Assembly: GCA_031963405.1 (NCBI GenBank)
Contig: JASSUJ010000001.1
Coordinates: 2,108,001 to 2,172,000 of the forward strand
Length of the DNA stretch: 64,000 nt
Direction: 5' to 3'
Source: JASSUD01 sp031963405
Lineage (GTDB): Bacteria; Pseudomonadota; Gammaproteobacteria; Burkholderiales; Burkholderiaceae
A program made the position numbers and the translations under genes. Shown piece after piece: positions 25,923 to 34,690 of this stretch; positions within the stretch are counted from its first letter, which is position 1; the number at the start of each line of letters is the position of its first letter. Under the pieces are notes generated by a model. That model made no database searches, was not told the DNA's origin, and was given only the letters and a program-made list of their open reading frames with translations.

Positions 25923-28900
25923 TTGTTTAGCGCACCCAATGTTGGAACACGCCCTTCATCATCTGCTGCAGAAGATCGTTCACAGTCAGAAATATTGCCG
26001 CAAGCTGGATTAGCTCAAACGCAAGAGCATGCAAGCACAGAAGAACTGCAAGAGGAAGAAAAAAAATATAGAAAACAGATAAAGGAAGCTGAGCAGCAAG
26101 GTAATGAGGATATGCTGGTTAAAAGCTGCCTTGAATATGTGAACTTCTTGAGTCTAGCGGGGAGAAATGATGAGGCTGCTGGCTACCTGGAGAGCGTTAA
26201 CGCACTTAGTGCCCCTCCACTACAAAAGAATTCTCTTTCTCCTTCTACTTCAAGGGCAGGTGCGGTATCTAAATCGAATTCAGCAAATGCCACGAGTCTC
26301 AGCGCACCTGCGCAAAGTTCATCGTCTAGTCGCTTTTTCTCTAAGCAGCAGCATGCTCCTATTAAGCTGGGAAAACTTTCGCCAGAGAAAAAGGAAGTCT
26401 TATTAAATGAGGCGAATCAGATACTTGAGCAATTTATGGAGCGTAAGACAAAGAGACTTGTGCATCTTCACGAGCTGGTCGCATTAGCCTCTATCGATGA
26501 TTTGGCGCTACATCGCGATATCACGAATGCCATTCTGAAGGCGCTAAAAGTTGACAAAAAAGTGCTGTTTGATCTGAAGTTGCTGCAGGGACTTTCGGTG
26601 ATGCTGCTCAGTCGCTCATCATTGACACGAGATACTCAATTTGCAGGGGACTGCGTTGTATTGCTGGAAGCCCTACTCCTTCCTTTAAAGAAAATCCAGG
26701 TTGCTCAGAATACGCTGCAAGTGCAAACGCTATTACAAACAGTGTCTCTCTTACTTGATCAAATGGTGAGCGCTGAAATTCAGGATGTACACCATGAAGC
26801 CATTCGTCGAGCGCTTTCAGAGGCATTCAATAGATTTAGAGATGAACCTGAGTTTAGCTGGCAGATCAAATATGCAGAGCAAGCATTAGCGCATTTATCC
26901 GACAATGAAAAATTATGGAATAAAGTAAGTGATCGTTTACCACCGCTGTTAAAAGGAATACTGCATGGCGCGGGAGGTGTGCTTAAAATCATTGCCGCTG
27001 GCATGGCTAATCCAGCTGCCGCAGTAGGTGAGGTAATCATCGCAGGGTTAGAGCCAGATAGGTTTTTAAATGCACTAGATAATTTTCACAGCGCGCTAGA
27101 TGGCATTTATCCAAATCAGCCTGAAGCATGGTATAGCCGGTTACGCTGGCTAGATGTGCTGCTGACGATGGGGTTAGCAACTGGCCGGTTGGACTTGGTT
27201 GAGATTGAACTAAATAAAGAGGCTCAAGCCAATACATTTGATAAAAATTTCTTGCTAGGATTTTGTGATCGCCTGGAACGTTTGGCCAGCGCGCAGTTAG
27301 AAAAATCCATCCAAAAAGGCGCTTTGAGCATGCTTGAAGCGTTAGAGCAGGGGACTATCGGCTGGGATAGCAGCGGCGCCGCCAAAGATTATGCGAAAGA
27401 GACGCTTACCCGAATAAAAGAAAGACAAAATCTAACGCTCGATCAAATGGAAGAGGCAATGTACGCCCCCCTACCTTGGGATGCGTTTTGGAAAGCTGAG
27501 CCTAAGGGAGAATTGCGCGCTGCTGTGCGCAGTAAAGCGCAATGGCAGGCGCTACCCAGTCAAATTACCGGGCTTCAACAAGAATTTAGCACGCTCAATG
27601 CCCAAGCACAGCGGGTTCTCAATACACGCTTTGAAAATATCAGCATAGACACCGCGCAAAGCATGACACAGGTACAAGCGATTGCTGCAGATCTCAAGCA
27701 CACCATCTTAGAAGAAATTGGCAGACTGAACAAAAATGCTATCAATGCACGTAATCAACCGCTTACGCAACTGGGTGAGGAGGGTGTTGATTTGCAACAA
27801 ATTGATTCACTACAAACCAGCTATCTCAAGACCCTAACTGAAATCGATGAGATTAACGATGCGCTTAAGCATTACGTTGAGCCAGAGGGACAGGACAGCG
27901 CATATGCAAAAGTGCGTTTTCCACTGCTTAGTAAGGTGCAAGAATTTTTTGCATCGAATAAGAAAGTATTCCTCCTTTTAGGAGAAGCCGGGGCGGGTAA
28001 ATCAACGTTTAATCGATATCTAACTCGTGGCTTGTGGGAAGGATATAGAAAAGATACGAGCCAGCCCATTCCACTTTTCATTGCACTGGCAGAGTTTCCT
28101 CCTTCTGGTAAAAATGAAGATTTGATTGAGAAATATCTGCTGCACAAAGGTTTTAAGCAAAGAAGCATTGACGCGTTGCGTCAAGAAAAGCGGTTTATTT
28201 TTATTCTCGATGGTTTTGATGAAATTAAATACCGCTACCAGGAGTTCTATGGCAAGAGTGGGCTAGCTCGGTGGAATGCGCAAGTGATCATCAGCGCCCG
28301 CCGGAGTTATTTGGGGAATAGCTATCAAAATCAGTTTCGAGAAAATGGGCAAGCTAGTTCATTGCAAGAATGTTCGCTAGCGCCTATTTCAGATGATTGG
28401 ATTAAAAAATATATCCAAAATTTTGTCGAGCACGCTGAAAGTGCAAAAGCAGGGTGGAGTGTTGCTAAATATCAAGCGAGTTTAAAGAAATTCTCCACGT
28501 TAAAAGAAGCCATCCAACGTCCCTTTTTGTTACGTATGGCGTTGGAAGTTTTACCTACTTTACCGAAGCAAGAAGGTGCCGCGTTTATTACAAGAATCGC
28601 TCTCTATGAGGCGTTTATAAAGCATTGGTGGACGCGTTCAGAAGAGCGCTTACAGCGTGTTGATTTGACTTCTGTTGAAGCAGATGCGCTTGCCATATTA
28701 GGTGATAACTTAATAGAGGAGGGCATTGGTGCTAGCCAAGAAATGGCAGTGGCATTCGCCAAAGTACAAGCTACACAATCTGTTGATGAGACGGGGGCGA
28801 GTTTTACTACTCCTCTAGCATGGTTTGGCTATTCTAAAAGCGAGGCTGAGAAGCGCTTATTGCTTTTTGGTGCCCCGCTAATTCGTGATGGCCAACAGTA

Positions 28901-31418
28901 CCGGTTTATCCATAAATCGATTCAAGATTATTTGGTTGCGCGCGCTATCTGGAGCGAGGAATCTATGAATGCTCCGTTAGAGACTTTGCCAACGTGGGAG
29001 CAAGTCACGAATAGTGTGCACCAACTTAAGCAAAAAAATCCTGTGCTTAATGACTTTTCTTTGGTTGATGAACCGCTGATTCGCGACTTTTTAGTTGAGC
29101 GCATACGTCAACAGCCAAAATTTAAGGATCGTCTAAGTGAATGGATAAATTCCTCGTCGAAAATCAAAGAAAAATTCAATCAAGGCGCAGCTAATTCAAT
29201 CACCTTGCTTGTGCAAAGTGGCGAAAATTTTAATAGAAAAAAATTAGCAAATATCCAAATCTCCGGTGCTGATATTAGTTATGGAAAATTTGATCATGCT
29301 GATTTAAGTGGCGCAGATATGTCCAAGGTAACGGCGATAAAAACTTGGTTTCGTGAAGCCAACTTAACGGGCGCCAACTTATCTGAAATTCGCTTCGGTG
29401 AAATGCCATATATCACGGCAAATGAGAATATTTCTGCAGTTACGTACTCGCGAAATGGGTCTCTTTTTGCAATAGCCTGGTGGGGAGGGAAAATTGATAT
29501 TTGCGAGATGGAAACTGGACGAAAAATTCTGACTGTTGAGAAAGAATTAAGCAGGAGCCTCAGCCTAAATTTTTCTGCAGATGACAGTCGCCTCGTTGCC
29601 GCAGGAGAAGATGGTCAAATATATGTATTGGACATTGAGAATAAAAAGGCACATATATTAAAGGGCCACCCTGGTGAGGGTCACACTGGCGCGATTAACA
29701 GTGTAAGTTTTTCTGCTGATAGGCAATACATCGTTTCCGCAGGTCAAGATTGCCAGGTACGCATATGGAACAGTGCGGACGACAAGCTAATACATAAATT
29801 GCAAGGCCATACTGGCGTGATTAACAGTGTAAATTTTTCTGCAGATGGGCAATACATTGTTTCTGCAGGGCAAGATCGTCAGGTATTGGTATGGAACAGC
29901 GCACTAGGTAAGCTAATACATCGTTTAGAGGGCCATACTAAATGTATTCGTAGCGTAGATTTTTCGGCTGATGGAAAACTGATTGCTTCGGGCGGTGAAG
30001 ATGATACGGTGTGTGTATGGGATAGAGAGAAAGGGGAAATATTACATATTTTAAAAGGACACGCTCAAGAAGTTACTTGGGTGCAATTTTCTGCGAATGA
30101 CAAGCATATTGTTTCCGCAGATGCCGCAGGGACAATAGAGGTGTGGGATACGCAAACGGCGAATCTTTTAGATACTTTGGTCGGAAGCCATCATGATTCT
30201 GATCAAACGATACTTTCTGCTGATGCGCGGTTCGCCGCTTTAAAAGAAGAAAGTCGAGTCAAGCTTTGGGAGGTAAATACAAGCTTCTCTCAAAAAAGAA
30301 TAGACGGACATACCTATCCGGTTAATGCTGTGAGTACAGCGCCGAAATCACCGTTGCTTATTTCAGCAGGTGACGATGGCAAGATATGTATATGGAATGC
30401 TAAAACAGCTCAACTTCAGGCGACTTTAAGCCAACCAGAGTGGTCTAAAAACTGGAACGAAAATCGTGATGATTGGATCAAAAGCGTATGCTTGTCACCT
30501 GATGGGCAGTACATTGCTTCGGCAGGTTCCCGTGGCCGGGTGGTGGTATGGAATGCTAAAACAAATCAACGTTTATCTAATTGGCAAGAAGGTCATAACC
30601 TTTCTCAATTGATGCGGAGCATTAACTTTTCTGCAAATGGAGAGCGAATTGTTGCGGGAGGAGAAGATGGGAAAATACGGGTATGGGATACCGAAACAGC
30701 TACGCTTTTATGGACTTCAAAAGAAAAGGCTGGCGAGATTCGTAGCGTCAGTTTTTCTGCAAATGGAAAGCGGATTATTGCAAGTGGCGTCGATGGAAAA
30801 ATAAGGATATGGGACGCCGAAAAATATGAGCTGCTATGGGTTTCAAAGGAAGAATTCCAGCAAATTTATAGTGTGAGCTTTTCCGCAAACGGTGAGTTTG
30901 TGGTATCTGCAGGTGAGGACAATCTGGTGCGTATCTGGGCGGTAAAAGAAGGTACGTCCCTAAAAGCTTTACGAAAATTAGAAGGACATACCTCTTCAGT
31001 TATTAGTGTGAGCTTTTCTGCAGATGGTCAATTTATTGCATCGGCCAGCTGCGATAGAACTGTGCGAGTGTGGGATGCAAAGCGTGGTACTTGCTTGATG
31101 GTAATAGAAGGCAGTCAAGATGGTTTGTCGGCGGTGGCTTGGCAACAGAGGGACGCCGGAGATGGTTATGCGCTGATTACAGGTGATCAAACTGGTGCGG
31201 TTATTCTTTGGCATCTGCCCAAAATAGAAAAAGGGGCGCAGGCACACTTGGTATGGGCAACAGGGTACTCATCCCTCACCCTTAATAGGGTGAATTGCGA
31301 AGAAGCAGAAGGCTTAGGTGAAATCAACGCGCTCCTACTCAAGCAGGGAGGCGGCCTTAATGTACCTGGTTTGGATAAGGCTCGTAGTCCTTTACTAAGC
31401 TTTATTAGACGTCGCTAA
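25923..31418 (+). CDS. Giant NACHT NTPase-pentapeptide-WD40 protein
   Basis: 1831 residues from a TTG start with GGAG upstream. N-terminal 135 residues are Ser/Ala rich without a signal peptide. Helical region to about 680. NACHT/STAND NTPase: Walker A in LLGEAGAGKSTFNRYL (about 684-699), Walker B FIFILDGFDEIKYR (about 758-771), then RPFLLRMALEVLP, with FIHKSIQDYLVARAIW near 1000. Pentapeptide-like repeats (ISGADISYGKFDHADLSGAD; REANLTGANLSEI, about 1110-1160). From about 1165 to 1780 about a dozen WD40 repeats (SVSFSADRQYIVSAGQDCQV, RIWNSAD). Architecture resembles fungal HET-E/NLR proteins and bacterial STAND sensors. Role could be host manipulation, self/non-self or phage sensing; not decidable here. 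Stands alone, intact. Confidence 0.9.
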   Translation: MFSAPNVGTRPSSSAAEDRSQSEILPQAGLAQTQEHASTEELQEEEKKYRKQIKEAEQQGNEDMLVKSCLEYVNFLSLAGRNDEAAGYLESVNALSAPPLQKNSLSPSTSRAGAVSKSNSANATSLSAPAQSSSSSRFFSKQQHAPIKLGKLSPEKKEVLLNEANQILEQFMERKTKRLVHLHELVALASIDDLALHRDITNAILKALKVDKKVLFDLKLLQGLSVMLLSRSSLTRDTQFAGDCVVLLEALLLPLKKIQVAQNTLQVQTLLQTVSLLLDQMVSAEIQDVHHEAIRRALSEAFNRFRDEPEFSWQIKYAEQALAHLSDNEKLWNKVSDRLPPLLKGILHGAGGVLKIIAAGMANPAAAVGEVIIAGLEPDRFLNALDNFHSALDGIYPNQPEAWYSRLRWLDVLLTMGLATGRLDLVEIELNKEAQANTFDKNFLLGFCDRLERLASAQLEKSIQKGALSMLEALEQGTIGWDSSGAAKDYAKETLTRIKERQNLTLDQMEEAMYAPLPWDAFWKAEPKGELRAAVRSKAQWQALPSQITGLQQEFSTLNAQAQRVLNTRFENISIDTAQSMTQVQAIAADLKHTILEEIGRLNKNAINARNQPLTQLGEEGVDLQQIDSLQTSYLKTLTEIDEINDALKHYVEPEGQDSAYAKVRFPLLSKVQEFFASNKKVFLLLGEAGAGKSTFNRYLTRGLWEGYRKDTSQPIPLFIALAEFPPSGKNEDLIEKYLLHKGFKQRSIDALRQEKRFIFILDGFDEIKYRYQEFYGKSGLARWNAQVIISARRSYLGNSYQNQFRENGQASSLQECSLAPISDDWIKKYIQNFVEHAESAKAGWSVAKYQASLKKFSTLKEAIQRPFLLRMALEVLPTLPKQEGAAFITRIALYEAFIKHWWTRSEERLQRVDLTSVEADALAILGDNLIEEGIGASQEMAVAFAKVQATQSVDETGASFTTPLAWFGYSKSEAEKRLLLFGAPLIRDGQQYRFIHKSIQDYLVARAIWSEESMNAPLETLPTWEQVTNSVHQLKQKNPVLNDFSLVDEPLIRDFLVERIRQQPKFKDRLSEWINSSSKIKEKFNQGAANSITLLVQSGENFNRKKLANIQISGADISYGKFDHADLSGADMSKVTAIKTWFREANLTGANLSEIRFGEMPYITANENISAVTYSRNGSLFAIAWWGGKIDICEMETGRKILTVEKELSRSLSLNFSADDSRLVAAGEDGQIYVLDIENKKAHILKGHPGEGHTGAINSVSFSADRQYIVSAGQDCQVRIWNSADDKLIHKLQGHTGVINSVNFSADGQYIVSAGQDRQVLVWNSALGKLIHRLEGHTKCIRSVDFSADGKLIASGGEDDTVCVWDREKGEILHILKGHAQEVTWVQFSANDKHIVSADAAGTIEVWDTQTANLLDTLVGSHHDSDQTILSADARFAALKEESRVKLWEVNTSFSQKRIDGHTYPVNAVSTAPKSPLLISAGDDGKICIWNAKTAQLQATLSQPEWSKNWNENRDDWIKSVCLSPDGQYIASAGSRGRVVVWNAKTNQRLSNWQEGHNLSQLMRSINFSANGERIVAGGEDGKIRVWDTETATLLWTSKEKAGEIRSVSFSANGKRIIASGVDGKIRIWDAEKYELLWVSKEEFQQIYSVSFSANGEFVVSAGEDNLVRIWAVKEGTSLKALRKLEGHTSSVISVSFSADGQFIASASCDRTVRVWDAKRGTCLMVIEGSQDGLSAVAWQQRDAGDGYALITGDQTGAVILWHLPKIEKGAQAHLVWATGYSSLTLNRVNCEEAEGLGEINALLLKQGGGLNVPGLDKARSPLLSFIRRR

Positions 31419-31709
31419 ATTTTCTACCGCAGGGCTTACTAGGGCTAATAGATGTAAAGCAATAAGCGCTCGGCCTATCCATATAACTAAGTTGTATATG
31501 GGTAGGCCCAATAGATTGGTCTCATGAGTATGTTTTTAATATATGGCGGCCAGTCGATCAACCAAGCTAATTAGGTGTGCAGTGCCTAGCTTAGATGTTC
31601 GCTAAATCAAATTCTGGATGAGATATAAGGGTAGAGAAATAGTGCTGAGTGCTATACGTCTAGCATTAGTGCAGAAGTTTTCAAAGAACCGAAAACCTTT
31701 GTAAAGGAG
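31419..31709. other. Gap between NACHT-WD40 gene and tRNA-Met
   Basis: 291 bases. Near 31470-31515 GGCCTATCCATATAACTAAG, TTGTATATGGGTAGGCC form an imperfect inverted repeat with AT-rich loop, a possible terminator of the giant gene. Nothing else is evident. Confidence 0.4.
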
Positions 31710-31785
31710 TGGTGGCGAATCAGGGACTCGAACCCCGGACCAGCGGATTATGATTCCGTTGCTCTACCGACTGAGCTAATTCGCC
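31710..31785 (-). tRNA. tRNA-Met (anticodon CAT)
   Basis: Read on the minus strand: acceptor GGCGAAT pairs with ATTCGCC; D arm GCTC/GAGC; anticodon stem CGGA/TCCG with loop ATCATAA, anticodon CAT; T arm CGGGG TTCGAGT CCCTG; discriminator A and an encoded CCA. 76 bases. CAT reads Met; the acceptor starting G1-C72 and normal pairing suggest elongator rather than initiator. A tRNA-Ile2 with lysidine cannot be fully excluded. Confidence 0.92.
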
Positions 31786-32485
31786 ACAGGCTTCATTAAA
31801 TGAAACGAAGCGGCATTATACTCAAATTTTTAAACAAAATTGTCTAGAATTTATTTCATTGGTGTTAAAAAAGTTGTTAGGGCTTGTCAGCTAAGCTATC
31901 CCATCTAGCGCGACTTCTTTTTAGTGAAGCTATGTCAGAGTCTAATTGTATTGGCAAATGATCATTATGAGGGCGCAATGCCTAGGCACGGCCTTTAAGC
32001 CGCCTAAAAAATAAACCCTAATAATTTTGAGAAAACCTGCTTTTTCTCTTTTTCTTTCGTCCTGAAATAGAGGGGACGGTCTCTGTACTTTTCATGCTCC
32101 GCACTATAGCTGCCACGCTCCCTAGGAAATTAATCGTTCAGGGTGGTTCAAGGTCGTACCCCCGCATGAGTACTTTATCCACTGATAGAAAAAGCTATCT
32201 CTTTTAGATCTTTTTCGACACTGCCATAGCGACATCATTTCGGATCAAAGTGCGTTTGTACTGGCATCAAAAGAATTTCTTGTTGCGGCGTGTCGCAAGC
32301 GGTCTATTGTTCCCTATCTATAACGCCGCACTTTCGTATCACGATATACGAGCATGGAAATAGATTTGAGTAGTTGGATTTTTTACTCTTGATTGAGTCA
32401 ATGAAGCAGGTGTTTGTCGGGTTAATTGACCCTGTTTCAGCAGTAAAAAATTCCATTCTTTCACCCTTTACTCTTATCTAATTCT
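31786..32485. other. Gap between tRNA-Met and patatin-like gene
   Basis: 700 bases without a supported gene. Holds the palindromic element at 32205-32306. Other parts look like decayed non-coding DNA. The patatin gene promoter should be within 32310-32480. Confidence 0.45.
32205..32306. repeat. Palindromic element of the GACCTCTTTC subfamily (diverged)
   Basis: TAGATCTTTTTCGACACTGCC (from 32205) pairs imperfectly with the right arm ending GCAAGCGGTCTA. Core: GCGACATCATTTCGG ... TTTGTACTGGCATCAAAAG and AATTTCTTG, clearly related to the copies at 16136-16237 and in the NRPS gene. Confidence 0.72.
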
Positions 32486-34132
32486 ATGATCGGTACCACG
32501 CTAGCTCGCTTTTGTCCTCCAGCAGCACAATTGATTCAATATTTGGGAAATCTTAAAGAATCTCAGCAGCAAAATTCGTCTAGCGCATCAGACCTGAAGC
32601 CGGGTGTACGTACGGCTCCTCAAGTTTATAAAAATATCGAGGGAAAAATTTCTCTGCTTCGCCAGGCGCCCCCACTGAGAAATTTAGTTTTACCAGGCGG
32701 CGGATTTGCTGGGTGGATCATGCCCTCTGCTATAGCCAAGATGGATTCGGTGCTGTTTGAAGGGGTGAGAAATATTTCAGGTTGCTCTTGTGGGTCGTTG
32801 GTGGCGCTTTTGCTTGGTTCCGGTCTATCTCCTCGAGATTTAGAAGCCAAAATGAATGCTGTCTCTATCCCTAGTTTGTTAGAGTCGGTGCCCGATTTTG
32901 GTGAGCAGTATCCTGCTGTGGCGTTTATACCTGAAGGGATTCCTTCTAAATTTTCTAGCATCTTGCTCGGTCTTATGCGTATGGCCGCTGTCACTGTAGT
33001 TGCTAAAGAGTGGCAACAAACCGGGCAAAGATTTGTACAGGTACTGGATCAATGGAGCTCAGAGACCGTCTCGAGTAACCTAAAAAATCCACAGATTTGG
33101 AATAAAGCGAAGAGCCTGTACCAAGCAAAGAGGCTTGGTAATAATCCTGCAGAAAATGAAAAAAATTGGCTTAGGCTCAATTTCTTAAAAGAGAGCCAAT
33201 GGATTGAAGGGAGCCAAGCGCCTAGAACTGAGCAAATGATTACATTTAGCGATAATGCTTTATTGCATCATGTTGACCCAGTCATTTTTAAAAAAATCAA
33301 TATTGTTGCTGCCAACGTGGCTGACAAGGGTAGCACTGATATTTCTATTCCTTTGGAGCTGGAAAAAGTATTTTTTAATGCGGAAAGTACGCCTTCTACT
33401 CCCATCGTAGAAGCAGGGCGTTTTTCTATGTCTATTCCTTTGTTTTTCCAAAACATATGGGGTGACGGTCATCGCTATACGGATGGTGGTTTGGTGAGTT
33501 TAAATCCAGTAGAAATCTTTTATTCGGCGGATAAGGTTGAAGGTGCTTTGGCCGAGAGAATCAAGCAAGCGAAGCAAGCTGAAACTTTGCTATTCGCTTT
33601 TGCTAATGCTGAAGCTGTTGGTGAATTGAACAATATTTTGTATCAACCGCCTTCAAAGGCTATTTTTCCAACGTTAGTTAACTGCGTGCTCCAGTGGTTT
33701 TTAAATTATCCTGAATTTTCCGCAAGATCAGAGCAGGACAAGCGTAAGTTGTACGAAGCTGGGCCTAATGTCGCCATCATAGATCACGGTGAAGTCAGCT
33801 CATTTGATGTCCATGTCTCAAAAGAGAAAATCGATGCAGCTAGAAAATTAACTTATCTTAGTATCGATAAATATTTCGAGGACCGTAAAAATCAAGCCTG
33901 GACTTTAACTTTTGATAGTGTGCAAGAAGCTATAAGCGTATTAAGTGAAGAAGAGAAACTTGCCGTTAAAAAAGTTGGTCATCCTAACTTAGACCCAACT
34001 TTTAAAGATTTGCCGCTGCATACGAAGGATGCGCAAATCGAATTTTACGAGAGAGCGATAGCGGGTCTTAAATCAAGCTGGACATTTTCCAGCACAAGTG
34101 ACGCTAAGATGGCTGTGGGTTACGCTGCGTAA
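32486..34132 (+). CDS. Patatin-like phospholipase/lipid acyl hydrolase
   Basis: 548 residues. Patatin fold: oxyanion loop LPGGGFAGWIMP (about 68-79), nucleophile elbow SGCSCGSLVALLLG (about 96-110, G-x-S-x-G with Ser in the middle), and catalytic Asp in YTDGGLVSLNP (about 331-341). Members hydrolyse phospholipids or other acyl esters; the best known bacterial one, ExoU of Pseudomonas, is a type III effector. The N terminus lacks a clear signal peptide. It sits alone in an accessory stretch, and its stop codon is the first codon of the tail repeat. Catalysis is likely from the intact dyad; delivery to a host is inference. Confidence 0.85.
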   Translation: MIGTTLARFCPPAAQLIQYLGNLKESQQQNSSSASDLKPGVRTAPQVYKNIEGKISLLRQAPPLRNLVLPGGGFAGWIMPSAIAKMDSVLFEGVRNISGCSCGSLVALLLGSGLSPRDLEAKMNAVSIPSLLESVPDFGEQYPAVAFIPEGIPSKFSSILLGLMRMAAVTVVAKEWQQTGQRFVQVLDQWSSETVSSNLKNPQIWNKAKSLYQAKRLGNNPAENEKNWLRLNFLKESQWIEGSQAPRTEQMITFSDNALLHHVDPVIFKKINIVAANVADKGSTDISIPLELEKVFFNAESTPSTPIVEAGRFSMSIPLFFQNIWGDGHRYTDGGLVSLNPVEIFYSADKVEGALAERIKQAKQAETLLFAFANAEAVGELNNILYQPPSKAIFPTLVNCVLQWFLNYPEFSARSEQDKRKLYEAGPNVAIIDHGEVSSFDVHVSKEKIDAARKLTYLSIDKYFEDRKNQAWTLTFDSVQEAISVLSEEEKLAVKKVGHPNLDPTFKDLPLHTKDAQIEFYERAIAGLKSSWTFSSTSDAKMAVGYAA

Positions 34133-34163
34133 TTGAGGGCAGGCCCTAAGATTATTTGAACCC
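34130..34163 (+). repeat. Tail repeat TAATTGAGGGCAGGCCCTAA, copy 2
   Basis: TAATTGAGGGCAGGCCCTAA followed by GATTATTTGAACCC; it begins on the patatin stop codon. Closely similar to 17200-17232. GGGCAGGCCC is itself a short palindrome. Confidence 0.7.
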
Positions 34164-34690
34164 TTCCATCATCAGCAGCCTTTTAGAAGGCTGCAAGCGT
34201 CGCCTCCCTCTTTCTCTTTTGTCATCATTTTTATCAATGCGAGCAGGTGAATGTCGTAGGAGAAAGAGGAGGGTAGTGTAGTGCTTGGGCGGCGCACCGC
34301 TTCTTTCCTGCCTCTGATTTCCCTTTGATTCTCTCAATGCTTTTTGTGCCTAGTTAGTTTGACCAAAGTTTTCCATTCTCCTAACGGCCTACTGATTTTG
34401 TCAGTTGAAGTTGAGAGTATCCTCAGGGCTTGAGTTATGATGTCAGTCACAATATTTATTATCTGCAGTGCATACAAAGAAAACACTGAATAAACCGAGA
34501 GTGGCGTTATGTTTCTTCCTTGTGCAGGCGTATTTCCTGCGTTGGCATTTCTTGCCCGCGATTGATTCAGCATTTCCCTAGGGAAAGCAAAAACAGAGAA
34601 TTTCCGCAAATGGCGCCATGCCACCTTTAAATAAGGTGCATATCAATTTTTTAAGTCGGACGTTGCATAGGTTCTAACGAAGGATGAGTG
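34164..34690. other. Gap between patatin-like gene and recA
   Basis: About 530 bases. AGCAGCCTTTTAGAAGGCTGC (from 34176) is a strong stem-loop that could end the patatin transcript. A palindromic element is at 34477-34582. The recA promoter/SOS operator should lie near 34590-34680; I found no convincing CTGT-N8-ACAG LexA box by eye. Confidence 0.45.
34477..34582. repeat. Palindromic element upstream of recA
   Basis: AAGAAAACACTGAATAAACCG pairs with GCGATTGATTCAGCATTTCCCTA. Core: GAGTGGCGTTATGTTTC ... GCGTTGGCATTTCTTGCCCGC. On the minus strand it encodes SRARNANAGNT and NITPLSV, a variant of the peptide inserted in PurL. Confidence 0.75.

Noticed and set aside
34590..34690. LexA (SOS) box before recA
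   Set aside because: No CTGT-N8-ACAG-like site could be seen by eye; a matrix search would be needed.
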